Part shown: positions 8,784-16,845 of the stretch, piece by piece
Position numbering within the stretch: position 1 is the first letter of the stretch
How the letters are laid out: the number at the start of each line of letters is the position of its first letter
Assembly (NCBI GenBank): GCA_017405085.1
Contig: JAFRBB010000021.1
Location: 1-46,291, forward strand
Length of the DNA stretch: 46,291 nucleotides
Reading direction: 5' to 3'
Origin: Eubacteriaceae bacterium
GTDB taxonomy: Bacteria > Bacillota > Clostridia > Eubacteriales > Eubacteriaceae
Notes under the pieces: generated by a model
Databases searched by the model: none
Seen by the model: the letters and a program-made list of their open reading frames with translations, nothing else
Told to the model about the DNA's origin: nothing
Program-made: the position numbers and the translations under genes

Positions 8784-9704
8784 TTACCTCTCTTTCATCC
8801 AATTGAATATATATTGATAGGTTTGATTACGATTGATTTCATTTAATACTTCATGGCGGGCAGACGCGATCAATTTTAATGTTAAGTCGCGCATTCCGCG
8901 TTTTTGATATCTCGCGTGGGCTTTGCGCACTCCTTTTCCGAAAGCGCCGACGGGATCATCCGAGCCCGAAATGATGAGCATGGGCAAATCCTCCGGAATG
9001 GCTTTTGCCGTTTTGACCGACTCAGCAACGGAAAAAACGCCGAACATCTGATTGTAGGCCGAAGCAGTAAAGCGAAAGTTATTGAGGGGATTTTCGGCAT
9101 AGGCCCGGGCAATGGCCGTATCTCTTGTCAGCCAGTCAACAGGGGTTTCGGCAGGTTCAAAAGCCTTGTTAAATCCACCGAGGACCATGCCGGTCAAAAG
9201 GTTGCTGCGGTAGCGCGCGCCCTTTAAAAAAGCAACAATTTTTGATATGACGCGGCCTGCCAAAAGCACGGCGGGATTGTGCTGACCCGTACCCATGATG
9301 ATGGCGCCTGCCAGACCTTCGGCATACGTTCCGAGGTAGGCTCTCAGCAGGAATGACCCCATGCTGTGGCCCAGCATAAAATAGGGCAAGCCCGGATAAT
9401 CGCCTTGGGTGCGCGTTCTGAGGGTGTGGATATCGGCAATGAGGTTGTCAGAACCGTTGTCTCCGAAATAGCCAAGGTCATTTTCGCTCTCAACGGACTG
9501 ACCGTGGCCCAGATGATCATTGCCGACAACCACATAGCCTTTTTGGTTTAGGAATCGGGCAAATTCATCGTAGCGATCGATAAATTCGACCATGCCGTGG
9601 GCGATTTGCAGGATGCCGACGGGCTTTTTCTCGTCGGGAATCCATCTGATGGCGTGGATTAAGGTGCGGCCGTCGGCGGAGGGATAGGTAAAATGGACTT
9701 TCAT
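8784..9704 (-). CDS. Alpha/beta hydrolase, lysophospholipase/monoacylglycerol lipase-like
   Basis: A 306-residue serine hydrolase of the Hydrolase_4 (PldB/monoglyceride lipase) group. The nucleophile elbow is GHSMGS. The acid residue is probably in ISGSDDPVG and the catalytic histidine in SARHEVLNE. The early HGMVEFIDRYDEFARFL and NDHLGHGQS segments are typical of the group. There is no signal peptide, so it acts in the cytoplasm. It is the first gene after the cobalamin riboswitch and lies 5 bp ahead of cobT. That link is unexpected for a lipase-like enzyme and hints at a cobalamin-related substrate or a salvage role, though simple operon hitch-hiking is also possible. The ribosome site AAGGAAG lies about 10 bp before ATG. 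Confidence 0.85.
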   Translation of the reverse strand: MKVHFTYPSADGRTLIHAIRWIPDEKKPVGILQIAHGMVEFIDRYDEFARFLNQKGYVVVGNDHLGHGQSVESENDLGYFGDNGSDNLIADIHTLRTRTQGDYPGLPYFMLGHSMGSFLLRAYLGTYAEGLAGAIIMGTGQHNPAVLLAGRVISKIVAFLKGARYRSNLLTGMVLGGFNKAFEPAETPVDWLTRDTAIARAYAENPLNNFRFTASAYNQMFGVFSVAESVKTAKAIPEDLPMLIISGSDDPVGAFGKGVRKAHARYQKRGMRDLTLKLIASARHEVLNEINRNQTYQYIFNWMKER

Positions 9705-10093
9705 GAAGGGTGACTTCCTTTCGATTTGGTGTTTAAAAGATAATCTTTCGATTTGAGACCTTTCGTTATGGGCATATCATATCATGAAATGGCATATACG
9801 GCCTGGACATTTTAGGGAAAATCGCCCGGCGAATTACCATGAGCATCCGGTTCGGCGGGGAATCTCGGACGTTCTGCCAGGGGGTTCGTTACACCAATCG
9901 GTACTTGCATAAGCGGCGGCCGTAACCCGCGTTTTTCAGTCTGGGGGAAGACGGTTATAGGTTATAAAAACGCAAAGAACAGACTCAAATGATGAAGTCC
10001 CTGACCGCCGCGGCATCGATACCGGCAAACCGCATTTAAAATGACGGCGCTATTGCCGTCAAACAAAAAACGACTCGTCCGGATGTCGGCAAA
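9705..10093 (-). other. Long leader between riboswitch terminator and the hydrolase gene
   Basis: About 390 bp on the riboswitch transcript contain no convincing gene. Short frames exist, for example one starting at 9910 of about 32 codons, but none has a good ribosome site. A small hairpin GACGGC-AATAGC-GCCGTC lies near 10040-10060. The stretch has coding-like GC content and could be the remains of a lost gene. Confidence 0.4.
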
Positions 10094-10137
10094 CAAAAAA
10101 GTTCACAGCCGAATAAAAGGATTCGGCTATGAACTTT
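10094..10137 (-). terminator. Riboswitch-linked intrinsic terminator
   Basis: On the minus strand a 14-bp stem (10121-10134 with 10101-10114, one G-T pair) encloses a 6-nt loop, followed by TTTTTT (10100-10095). It starts about 20 nt after the riboswitch closes, the usual place for a transcription-attenuating expression platform. Confidence 0.85.
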
Positions 10138-10155
10138 ACCGTCATCCATAGAGCC

Positions 10156-10354
10156 ATGCGTTGTAAGGCAGGTCTCCTGACTTACCGCGGGCAAAGCGCC
10201 TTCCCATTTTCGATTTGTTGAAAACAGTGGCATATCCGCTTTGCCTTAATGATTGATCAAATTGCAATCATCTTCGGATTACAGTGATGGGTTCGTTCGG
10301 GATTTTCACCCGATTCCCTATTCTCCCGAGCCGTGACCCGGGCACCTTACGCAT
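10156..10354 (-). promoter_or_regulatory. Cobalamin (adenosylcobalamin-class) riboswitch
   Basis: On the minus strand the conserved B12 box AAGTCAGGAGACCTGCC is at about 10182-10166, preceded by GCGGT. Other consensus pieces in order are AAGGTGCC (10348-10341), GGGAATCGGGTGAAAATCCC (a P4-P6-region motif) and GCCACTG. The ends close as P1: ATGCG-TAAGG (10354-10345) with CCTTA-CAA-CGCAT (10168-10156). Cobalamin binding is expected to favour the terminator just downstream and so lower expression of the hydrolase-cobT transcript. The repression mode is inferred from the terminator; I could not identify the antiterminator by eye. Confidence 0.95.
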
Positions 10355-10384
10355 TGTGAGCGATGCTCAATTTATTTTTTAGCT

Positions 10385-10413
10385 ATTATATCCAAACAAA
10401 TTGAATGATTCAA
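10385..10413 (-). promoter_or_regulatory. Promoter of the cobalamin riboswitch transcript
   Basis: On the minus strand TTGAAT (10413-10408), 17 bp, TATAAT (10390-10385). This is a near-consensus sigma-A promoter that would start RNA about 25 nt before the riboswitch. Confidence 0.8.
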
Positions 10414-10484
10414 GTCTAATTTTATGAAAATGAGTCAATTTATTTTCAAATTATGACACTATTGTGTTTTTTGATGAAAAAGCT

Positions 10485-10514
10485 TTGAAATGAAATGTAA
10501 ACCTGTACTATAAT
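10485..10514 (+). promoter_or_regulatory. Promoter of the HD-domain gene
   Basis: TTGAAA (10485-10490), 18 bp, TATAAT (10509-10514) on the plus strand, back to back with the riboswitch promoter. It lies about 120 bp ahead of the HD gene and probably also drives the PilT-like gene. Confidence 0.75.
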
Positions 10515-10636
10515 GATTTTGTAAAAAAAACAATAAAGAAAACGTCACGCATCTTTTTTAGAGCGCTTCAAAAAAACATGAATTCAATTGGTTGTATTAT
10601 CGGCAGATGTGCTTATTTCTATAGAAGGGGGATAAA

Positions 10637-11122
10637 ATGAAAGACTGTGGTTACACCGGTGATCAGTGGGAAAAAGCGTACGCTTTGGCCCAAAAAGCCC
10701 ATGATGGACAGGTTGATAAAGCGGGTCAGCCATATTTATGCCATCCTTTGCGTGTGGCTCAGCGCTTCAAAGATCCGACACTGCGCGTGGCAGCGCTTTT
10801 GCACGATGTGCTTGAGGACAGCGAAATGACGGTTAAATCGCTATTGGACGCGGGAATCGACTTCGATACCGTACAAATCGTCCAGGTTTTAACCCGTCAA
10901 CAAGGCGAATCCTACGACAAATACATTCAACGCGTGGCGTCCAACGCCAAGGCCACACTGATCAAATTGGCGGATCTTGATCACAATATGGATTTGGGAA
11001 GACTTCCGGAACCGACGAAGGATGATTACAGACGGCTGGATAAATACCGCAGAGCCCAGGTGATTCTCCGGACCGCCCTGCGTCAGCGCGATTTTACCCG
11101 GGGAAGCCATACCGGAAGTTAA
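10637..11122 (+). CDS. Small HD-domain hydrolase, SpoT/MESH1-like
   Basis: A 161-residue protein that is essentially one HD domain of the RelA/SpoT hydrolase type. It shows AQKAHDGQVDKAGQPYLCHPLRVA, then ALLHDVLEDSEMT with the metal-binding HD pair, and KLADLDHNMD as the third metal motif. No synthetase or TGS domain is present. Stand-alone proteins of this kind (MESH1/SAH type) often remove pyrophosphate from (p)ppGpp, but other nucleotides are possible. The ribosome site is GAAGGGGG. The PilT-like gene follows after 56 bp on the same strand with no terminator between, so they may be cotranscribed. Confidence 0.83.
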   Translation: MKDCGYTGDQWEKAYALAQKAHDGQVDKAGQPYLCHPLRVAQRFKDPTLRVAALLHDVLEDSEMTVKSLLDAGIDFDTVQIVQVLTRQQGESYDKYIQRVASNAKATLIKLADLDHNMDLGRLPEPTKDDYRRLDKYRRAQVILRTALRQRDFTRGSHTGS

Positions 11123-11178
11123 CTGCCGGAGCGTTTTATCCTTGCCGGCACATTGAACATTTTTCAGGGAAAGCATTC

Positions 11179-12222
11179 ATGAGCGTTATCAGTCAACTCG
11201 TTGCCGCGGCCGAAAAACAGGGCTGTTCAGACATTCATATCACCGTTCCCAACGCGCATTTCAGAAAAGACGGCAGGCTTTTTTGCGCTGTCCGGGATAA
11301 GCAGGCCCTCACCGCCGGGGCTTTGGATGAGCTTTTGACCGATGACGCCAAGGCTCGCCTCGCCCGGGGTGAGTCTTTTGATTATGGTGTCAGCGCTTCT
11401 ACCTGCGTCCGTCTGCGGGTTCATCTCTATCCCACTCAAAGCGGAATCGCCGCGGCAATCCGGCTGCTGCCGATGCGCGTGCCTTCCTTTCAGGAGCTGG
11501 GACTTCCCGCTGTCATCTCGCAGTTGTCCAGGCTGTCTTCGGGATTGGTGATTATCGCGGGGCCAACGGGAAGCGGCAAATCGTCGACGCTGGCGGCCAT
11601 GGTCACCGATATTGCCGAGCGCGAAGGCGGGCACATCGTCACCATTGAAGAGCCGGTGGAGTATCTTTTCTCTCACAGAAACGCGCTCATTCATCAACGG
11701 GAAGTCGGCACCGATGTCGCCGATTTCGCGCATGCCCTGGTCGACGCCCTCAGAGAGGATCCCGATGTCATTATGGTGGGGGAAATGCGCGACCAAAAAA
11801 CCATTCAGGCGGCCCTGACCGCCGCGGAGACCGGGCATCTGGTGTTATCCACCCTGCACACCACCAGCGCGGCCGAGAGTATTGAGCGCATGGTCGATGT
11901 CTTTCCCGCCGAAGGCCAAAGACAAATCCGAACCCAGCTTGCCGCTGTCATCGGCGGTGTGGTTTGTCAACGCCTGATGCCGGCGATCGGCGGCGGCAGA
12001 AGACCTGCCCATGAAGTGCTTGTGGCGACTTCCGCCGTGCGCAGCATGATTCGTGAGGGCAGGACCCATCAGATTCCTTCCGTTCTTCAGACGGGACGGG
12101 ACAAAGGCATGCACACCCTCTCAACCCATTTGGCCTCCCTTGTTCGTGAGGGCACCGTTTCCCGGGACACAGCCATGCGCTTTGCGACCGATCCAGAAGG
12201 CCTTGCGCGGCTGCTCGACTGA
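11179..12222 (+). CDS. PilT-like type IV pilus retraction ATPase
   Basis: A 347-residue secretion-type ATPase close to PilT, the hexameric motor that retracts type IV pili. It has the N-terminal SDIHI segment common to PilT, Walker A GPTGSGKSS (128-136), Asp/Glu-box region TIEEPVEYLF, Walker B DVIMVGEMRD (about 194-203) and the histidine box HLVLSTLHTTSAAE (about 221). Length matches PilT rather than the longer PilB. The window holds no pilins, PilB, PilC or prepilin peptidase, so either these are elsewhere or this is a lone motor. Together with two cyclic-di-GMP genes in the window it suggests surface behaviour, but that is inference. Confidence 0.88.
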   Translation: MSVISQLVAAAEKQGCSDIHITVPNAHFRKDGRLFCAVRDKQALTAGALDELLTDDAKARLARGESFDYGVSASTCVRLRVHLYPTQSGIAAAIRLLPMRVPSFQELGLPAVISQLSRLSSGLVIIAGPTGSGKSSTLAAMVTDIAEREGGHIVTIEEPVEYLFSHRNALIHQREVGTDVADFAHALVDALREDPDVIMVGEMRDQKTIQAALTAAETGHLVLSTLHTTSAAESIERMVDVFPAEGQRQIRTQLAAVIGGVVCQRLMPAIGGGRRPAHEVLVATSAVRSMIREGRTHQIPSVLQTGRDKGMHTLSTHLASLVREGTVSRDTAMRFATDPEGLARLLD

Positions 12223-12328
12223 CGCGGTCAAAAAATTTAAGCAAAGGGATAAAATCCGAAATGAAGCGAAAATTGCGGCATTTTATCCGTCATATTAGCA
12301 GGTTTTGGTGGTCCTTTACACTATATTC

Positions 12329-12337
12329 TGATACAAT
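12329..12337 (+). promoter_or_regulatory. Extended -10 promoter of the dha operon
   Basis: TGATACAAT about 55 bp before dhaM reads as TG-n-TACAAT, an extended -10 element. No good -35 lies at 17 bp. The same string recurs at 15000 and 25854. Confidence 0.5.
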
Positions 12338-12391
12338 AAGCATAGCAACCAAATCAATTCAACGCAAAAGTTTTCGTTAAGGAGGATTCAC

Positions 12392-12790
12392 ATGGCAAAA
12401 AACGGCATTATTTTGGTATCTCACAGTGAACAGCTTGCCAATGGCGTCGCCGAACTCATCGGTGAAATGGCAGACGACAATGTTGTCATCAAAGCGGTGG
12501 GAGGAACCGGTGACGGACGCCTCGGTACCAACGCGATGAACGTCATGGAAGCCATCGAAGAAATGGCGGAACTCAAAAATATTCTGGTTTATTGCGATCT
12601 CGGCAGCTCCGTGCTCAGCACCGAAACAGCCATTGAAATGGTTGACGAAGAACTGCAGGAAAAGGTCCATATTGTCGACGCTCCACTGGTGGAAGGCGCT
12701 TTTTACGGCGTGGTCAAAGCGTGTGTCGCCGAAACCGCCGAAGAGGTTATTGAAGAATCCAAGCTCGCTGCCCAGCTGCACAAGGTTTAA
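12392..12790 (+). CDS. dhaM: PTS-dependent dihydroxyacetone kinase, phosphotransfer subunit
   Basis: DhaM passes phosphate from the PTS protein HPr to ADP bound in DhaL. The 132-residue protein is a single EIIA-mannose-like domain. Its phospho-accepting histidine is H11 in LVSHSEQLANG, and the conserved GGTGDGRLGT and CDLGSS stretches follow. Unlike the E. coli protein it lacks fused HPr and EI-like domains. Here dhaM comes first in the operon, ahead of dhaK and dhaL. A strong ribosome site (AAGGAGG) precedes the start. Confidence 0.92.
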   Translation: MAKNGIILVSHSEQLANGVAELIGEMADDNVVIKAVGGTGDGRLGTNAMNVMEAIEEMAELKNILVYCDLGSSVLSTETAIEMVDEELQEKVHIVDAPLVEGAFYGVVKACVAETAEEVIEESKLAAQLHKV

Positions 12791-12911
12791 GTTTTATCCG
12801 GCGAAAGCCGTGATATAAAAACTTGCGGGAAAATGATAAAGCCCTCCGGAACATTTTTCGAAGACGCGATGATTGTTTGCCTGCGATTTTTAACACGAGG
12901 AGGATAATATT

Positions 12912-13925
12912 ATGGTAATGAAACGGTTAATCAACGATCCTTATGACGTTGAAAAGGAAATGCTCGAAGGTTATGTGGCTGCCCACGGAACTTTTGTCAA
13001 AATGGATGACAGCGAAGAAGCTCAAGGCCGTGTTGTTCTGGCTAAAGACGCCGGAACCAAAGACAAAGTCGGCGTGGTCATTGGCGGTGGTTCCGGTCAT
13101 GAACCGCTGTTTTTGGGCTATGTCGGCGAAGGCTTTGCCGATGCCGCCGTCATCGGCAATATCAACACCTCACCGTCTCCGGATCCTTGTTATGCCGCTG
13201 CCCGCGCCGTGGATAACGGCAAAGGCGTCATTTATCTCTACGGGAACTATGCCGGCGATGTCATGAACTTTGATATGGGTGCCGAACAGGCCGACGAAGA
13301 AGATGATATCCGCGTTGAAACCGTCCTGGTGACCGATGATGTGGTCTCTTCTGAAAATATTGCTGATCGCCGCGGGATTGCCGGTGACTTCTTTGTCTTC
13401 AAAGCCGCAGCCGCCGCAGCGGCCATGGGCAAAGATCTGGATGAAGTGGTCGAAGCGGCTTCCCATTGCAACGATGTCACCCGTTCGATGGGTGTCGCCA
13501 TGTCTTCCGCCACACTTCCGTCCAAAGGCGGTCCGATTTTTGAGATGGAAGACGGCGATATGGAAATCGGCATGGGCATCCACGGAGAACCCGGTGTGCG
13601 CCGCGGCAAAATTGAACCCGCCGACGCGGTCATCGATGAAATCATGGCGCCCATTTTGGCAGATCTGCCCTATGAAAGCGGTGACGAAGTCTACGTGTTG
13701 GTCAACAGTCTCGGCGCCACGCCGCTGATGGACCTTCACATCTGCTTCCGTCGCGTCGCGCAGATTTTGGAAGAAAAAGGCATTAAGATCTACAAAGGCC
13801 TTGTCGGTCCCTTCGCCGCGTCCATGGATATGGCCGGGATGTCCGTCACCTTGGTCAAGCTTGATGACGAACTCAAAGAACTGCTCGACTATCCCTGCAA
13901 CGCGCCCTATTTCACACAGGTTTAA
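12912..13925 (+). CDS. dhaK: Dihydroxyacetone kinase, substrate-binding subunit
   Basis: DhaK binds dihydroxyacetone for phosphorylation to dihydroxyacetone phosphate, feeding glycolysis. The 337-residue protein contains GGGSGHEP with a catalytic histidine (H63) and GMGIHGEPGVRR with H224, matching the histidine that holds the substrate as a covalent hemiaminal in E. coli DhaK. The ribosome site AGGAGG (12898-12903) sets ATG 12912. Codon use is strongly biased, suggesting high expression. It lies 121 bp after dhaM and 66 bp before dhaL. Confidence 0.95.
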   Translation: MVMKRLINDPYDVEKEMLEGYVAAHGTFVKMDDSEEAQGRVVLAKDAGTKDKVGVVIGGGSGHEPLFLGYVGEGFADAAVIGNINTSPSPDPCYAAARAVDNGKGVIYLYGNYAGDVMNFDMGAEQADEEDDIRVETVLVTDDVVSSENIADRRGIAGDFFVFKAAAAAAAMGKDLDEVVEAASHCNDVTRSMGVAMSSATLPSKGGPIFEMEDGDMEIGMGIHGEPGVRRGKIEPADAVIDEIMAPILADLPYESGDEVYVLVNSLGATPLMDLHICFRRVAQILEEKGIKIYKGLVGPFAASMDMAGMSVTLVKLDDELKELLDYPCNAPYFTQV

Positions 13926-13991
13926 TCACAACATTTACATCGGCGGACGGAAAGCCGTCCGCCTTTACTCATTTTATACAAAGGAGTCTGT

Positions 13992-14642
13992 ATGGCCGAT
14001 TATATTTTAGACAAACAGTATTTTATCGACGTCGTCAATGATCTCATTCCTTGGGCGGAAGAACGAAAAGAATATTTTACGGATCTTGATTCCGCTATCG
14101 GCGACGGCGATCACGGCATGAATTTATCCATCGGTTTTCGCGAAGTGGCCAAACACGTTGACGAATGGTCTCAGGAAAACGTTAACACCTTCTACAAAAA
14201 TGTCGGCAAGGCCCTGCTCGACAAAGTCGGTGGTTCCGCCGGTCCCCTGTACGGCAGCTTTTTCATGAAATTCGGCTTGCCGATTAAATCAAAAGGCCCC
14301 GATGAAGGAGCGACCTTCGATGAGTTTATCCAGATGATGGACAAAGGCATTGCCATTATTCAAAAACGCGGAAAATCCACCACCGGCGAAAAGACGATGA
14401 ACGATACCCTGATGCCGGCGCTGGACGCCTTAAAGGCTGCCAATGAAGCGGGAGACGCGCCGAAAGAAGCGATGGCCAAGGCCGTGGAAGCGGGCAAAGC
14501 GGGCCTTGAGTCCACCCGTAATATGATTGCCACCAAAGGCCGCGCGATGCGCCTCGGTGAACGGGCTGTGGGTCATCTTGATCCCGGTGCAGCCTCCACC
14601 GCGGAAATGCTTGAAATTTTCTACAAAAACATGCCGGAATAA
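13992..14642 (+). CDS. dhaL: Dihydroxyacetone kinase, ADP-binding subunit
   Basis: DhaL carries a tightly bound ADP that receives phosphate from DhaM and donates it to substrate on DhaK. The 216-residue protein has the magnesium-binding aspartate cluster DLDSAIGDGDHG (31-42) and the GGSAGPLYG loop, and it ends in the usual GHLDPGAAS segment. Ribosome site AAGGAGT lies 6 bp before ATG. No glycerol dehydrogenase or dihydroxyacetone transporter gene is next to the operon, so the dihydroxyacetone source (glycerol oxidation or uptake) must be encoded elsewhere. Confidence 0.95.
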   Translation: MADYILDKQYFIDVVNDLIPWAEERKEYFTDLDSAIGDGDHGMNLSIGFREVAKHVDEWSQENVNTFYKNVGKALLDKVGGSAGPLYGSFFMKFGLPIKSKGPDEGATFDEFIQMMDKGIAIIQKRGKSTTGEKTMNDTLMPALDALKAANEAGDAPKEAMAKAVEAGKAGLESTRNMIATKGRAMRLGERAVGHLDPGAASTAEMLEIFYKNMPE

Positions 14643-14675
14643 AAGATATCTTTTGTTTTCAAAGCTTGGCGGCAA

Positions 14676-14709
14676 CCGAAAAGCTCAGTCATCACGTGAA
14701 GCTTTTCGG
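14676..14709 (+). repeat. Hairpin downstream of dhaL
   Basis: CCGAAAAGCT (14676-14685) pairs perfectly with AGCTTTTCGG (14700-14709). The loop contains the palindrome TCACGTGA. No T-tract follows, so it is more likely an RNA 3' end stabiliser or protein site than a terminator. Confidence 0.5.
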
Positions 14710-14740
14710 CTGCGTTTATCTAATCCATTCAATTTTAAAT

Positions 14741-14780
14741 CCCTCAAGCAGGATCATCGATGTCTGTTTGAGGGTGTTTT
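14741..14780 (+). terminator. Probable terminator of the dha operon
   Basis: CCCTCAA and TTGAGGG form a 7-bp stem with further inner pairing (CAG/CTG), followed by TGTTTTA. The T-tract is short, so this is moderate evidence. Confidence 0.5.
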
Positions 14781-14999
14781 ATATTGGAAAAACCGTCATG
14801 ACAAGATTAGATAAAAATCCATCGTCAAATCCATCGGCGACAATGACGCCGTCGGTTTTGAGTGATAGGCCCGATGAAAATCATCTCATGATCATGCCGT
14901 CATGATGTCTATCGTGCAACAGAGCATTTTAGCCGAAGATTAAGGGTTGACTGTCATGAAGTTTTGTCCGGCATTTCTCAAACGGACGGGATCGTTTTA

Positions 15000-15008
15000 T
15001 GATACAAT
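15000..15008 (+). promoter_or_regulatory. Extended -10 promoter of the ClC gene
   Basis: TGATACAAT, about 100 bp before the start codon and identical to the element ahead of dhaM. No convincing -35 is visible. The rest of the 14781-15107 gap shows no gene. Confidence 0.45.
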
Positions 15009-15107
15009 AGACGGTGTATATTCAAATCTTAGCAAGTTAAAATAATCAATGCATCGGCCGGGTGTGTCTTGACATGATGATCTCGTCGATGCCGGAAAGG
15101 AATGATT

Positions 15108-16736
15108 ATGGCACAGGATGATTCATCCAAAATCATCGGTTATCTCACAGAAGACACGCGCAAGAACAGGCTCAGACTTTCGGGACTTGGCGTCATCGTC
15201 GGCGTCGCAGCCGGAACTGTGGCCGTCGTTTATCGTATCGCAATGGCTTATTCCGCCGATCTTCGCGGATTTTTATTGAACGCGGCTGACGGCTGGCTCA
15301 TCCCGTTTTATTTCGTGTTGCTGCTTGTGATAGCTCTTGTGGTGGCGGCGCTCATCAAATGGGAGCCTTATATCGCGGGCTCCGGCATCCCTCAGGTGGA
15401 AGGGGAGCTGAAAGGCTATTTTGATATGCCCTGGCTCAAGGTGATCATCGGAAAGCTCGTCGGCAGTTTGCTCTGTATTGTCGCGGGGCTCTCTGTCGGG
15501 CGGGAAGGTCCGTCGGTGCAGCTCGGCGCCATGGCCGGAAAAGGCGTATCCCGCGTCTTAAAACAGGATAATCTCCAAGAGCGTTATCTGATTACCTGCG
15601 GTGCCAGTGCCGGCTTATCCGCCGCGTTTAATTGTCCGCTTTCCGGCGTGGTCTTTGCGTTGGAGGAAATGCACAAGGACTATTCAATCACGATGATTTT
15701 CTCGGCGATGGCGGCTGCCGTTTCAGCGGATTTTGTGTCCAAATGGATTTTTGGCATGTCTCCGGTGTTTCACATTCCTTTGACCGCTTCGCTGGAGCTT
15801 AAATATATCGGGCATGTGCTTTTTCTCGGTCTGCTCATCGGTGTTGCCGGTGTGCTGTTTAACCGAGCGATGTTTTTGACTCAGAAGTGCTATGACAAAA
15901 TTCCTTCGAAAATTCCGAAGCGGTTTCATCCGATTATTCCTTTTATGCTTGCCGGCATCATGGGATTTGTGATGCCCGTTGTGCAGGGAGACGGTCATAA
16001 CATGCTTGAAATACTCACCGGCGGCGGGCTCGGCTTAAAAATCATGCTGGTTTATTTTGTCGTTAAATTTGTTTTTTCGATGATCTGCTTTGCTTCCGGC
16101 GCGCCGGGAGGCTCCCTGGCGCCGATGATGGTTTTGGGGGCTTATGTCGGCGGAATTTATGCCCATTTTGTGATGCGAACGGCGGGGCTGGATGTCACGC
16201 TGATCAACAATTTTGTCATTTTGGCGATGGCAGGCTATTTCGCGGCCATTTGCCGGGCACCGCTCACAGCCGTCGTTCTCGCGGTGGAACTGACCGGCAG
16301 TCTCAATCATCTGGTCTATACCGTGATGGTCGTTTTTATCGCCGAATTGGTGGCGTCTCTCTTCAAGTCTGAGCCGCTGTTTGACGCGCTGCTGCACAAT
16401 ATGGTCTCCCAGGGTGAGCATGCGGTGCATCCCGTCACCGAAGGCGGCACCTCGGAAAAAACCCTGGTGAATGTGACCGTCAGTGACGGTGCTCTTCTCG
16501 ATGATACCGCTGTTTCTGAAATTATGTGGCCCGAGACCTGCCTGGCGGTGGAGGTGCGCCGCGATGGCGACGTCATCATTCCCCATGGTGGGACGGTGCT
16601 GCACGCCGGAGACCGAATCACGCTTCTTTGCGACAGGGACCGGCTTGGCCATATCAAAGAAGAACTTGCCGCCCTTACCGAGACCGGCGGAGCGGCGAAG
16701 TTTCACGCGCTGATGCGTGAGAGAGAGGAAAGTTAA
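15108..16736 (+). CDS. ClC-family chloride channel or H+/Cl- (or F-) antiporter with TrkA-C tail
   Basis: A 542-residue ClC transporter. The three anion-pathway signatures are present: GSGIPQ (91-96), GREGP (131-135, with the gating glutamate E133) and GAPGGSLAP in the C-terminal half. About ten or more membrane helices are visible. The last 75 residues (VTVSDGALLDD onward) fit a TrkA-C/RCK-C regulatory domain instead of the CBS pair common in eukaryotic ClCs. I choose ATG 15108 over 15102 because AAAGGA is directly against the earlier ATG. Anion choice is not settled by sequence. The retained gating glutamate argues for proton-coupled exchange, as is known for bacterial ClC proteins with this residue. 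Confidence 0.9.
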   Translation: MAQDDSSKIIGYLTEDTRKNRLRLSGLGVIVGVAAGTVAVVYRIAMAYSADLRGFLLNAADGWLIPFYFVLLLVIALVVAALIKWEPYIAGSGIPQVEGELKGYFDMPWLKVIIGKLVGSLLCIVAGLSVGREGPSVQLGAMAGKGVSRVLKQDNLQERYLITCGASAGLSAAFNCPLSGVVFALEEMHKDYSITMIFSAMAAAVSADFVSKWIFGMSPVFHIPLTASLELKYIGHVLFLGLLIGVAGVLFNRAMFLTQKCYDKIPSKIPKRFHPIIPFMLAGIMGFVMPVVQGDGHNMLEILTGGGLGLKIMLVYFVVKFVFSMICFASGAPGGSLAPMMVLGAYVGGIYAHFVMRTAGLDVTLINNFVILAMAGYFAAICRAPLTAVVLAVELTGSLNHLVYTVMVVFIAELVASLFKSEPLFDALLHNMVSQGEHAVHPVTEGGTSEKTLVNVTVSDGALLDDTAVSEIMWPETCLAVEVRRDGDVIIPHGGTVLHAGDRITLLCDRDRLGHIKEELAALTETGGAAKFHALMREREES

Positions 16737-16845
16737 GGGATATCTTTTCTCGCGATTTTGCGGACACGTCGTCGTTTGCCATGCTTGGCGATGCAATATT
16801 TATTTTTATTCGAGAAATAACATGCTGACCGCGAAGTATATATAT

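Noticed and set aside
10036..10233. 65-codon minus-strand frame
   Set aside because: It lies over the cobalamin riboswitch and its terminator; the structured RNA explains the sequence.
12912..13925. Several long opposite-strand frames over dhaK, glyA, pilT and others
   Set aside because: They are shadows created by codon bias in well-supported genes and lack ribosome sites or family motifs.
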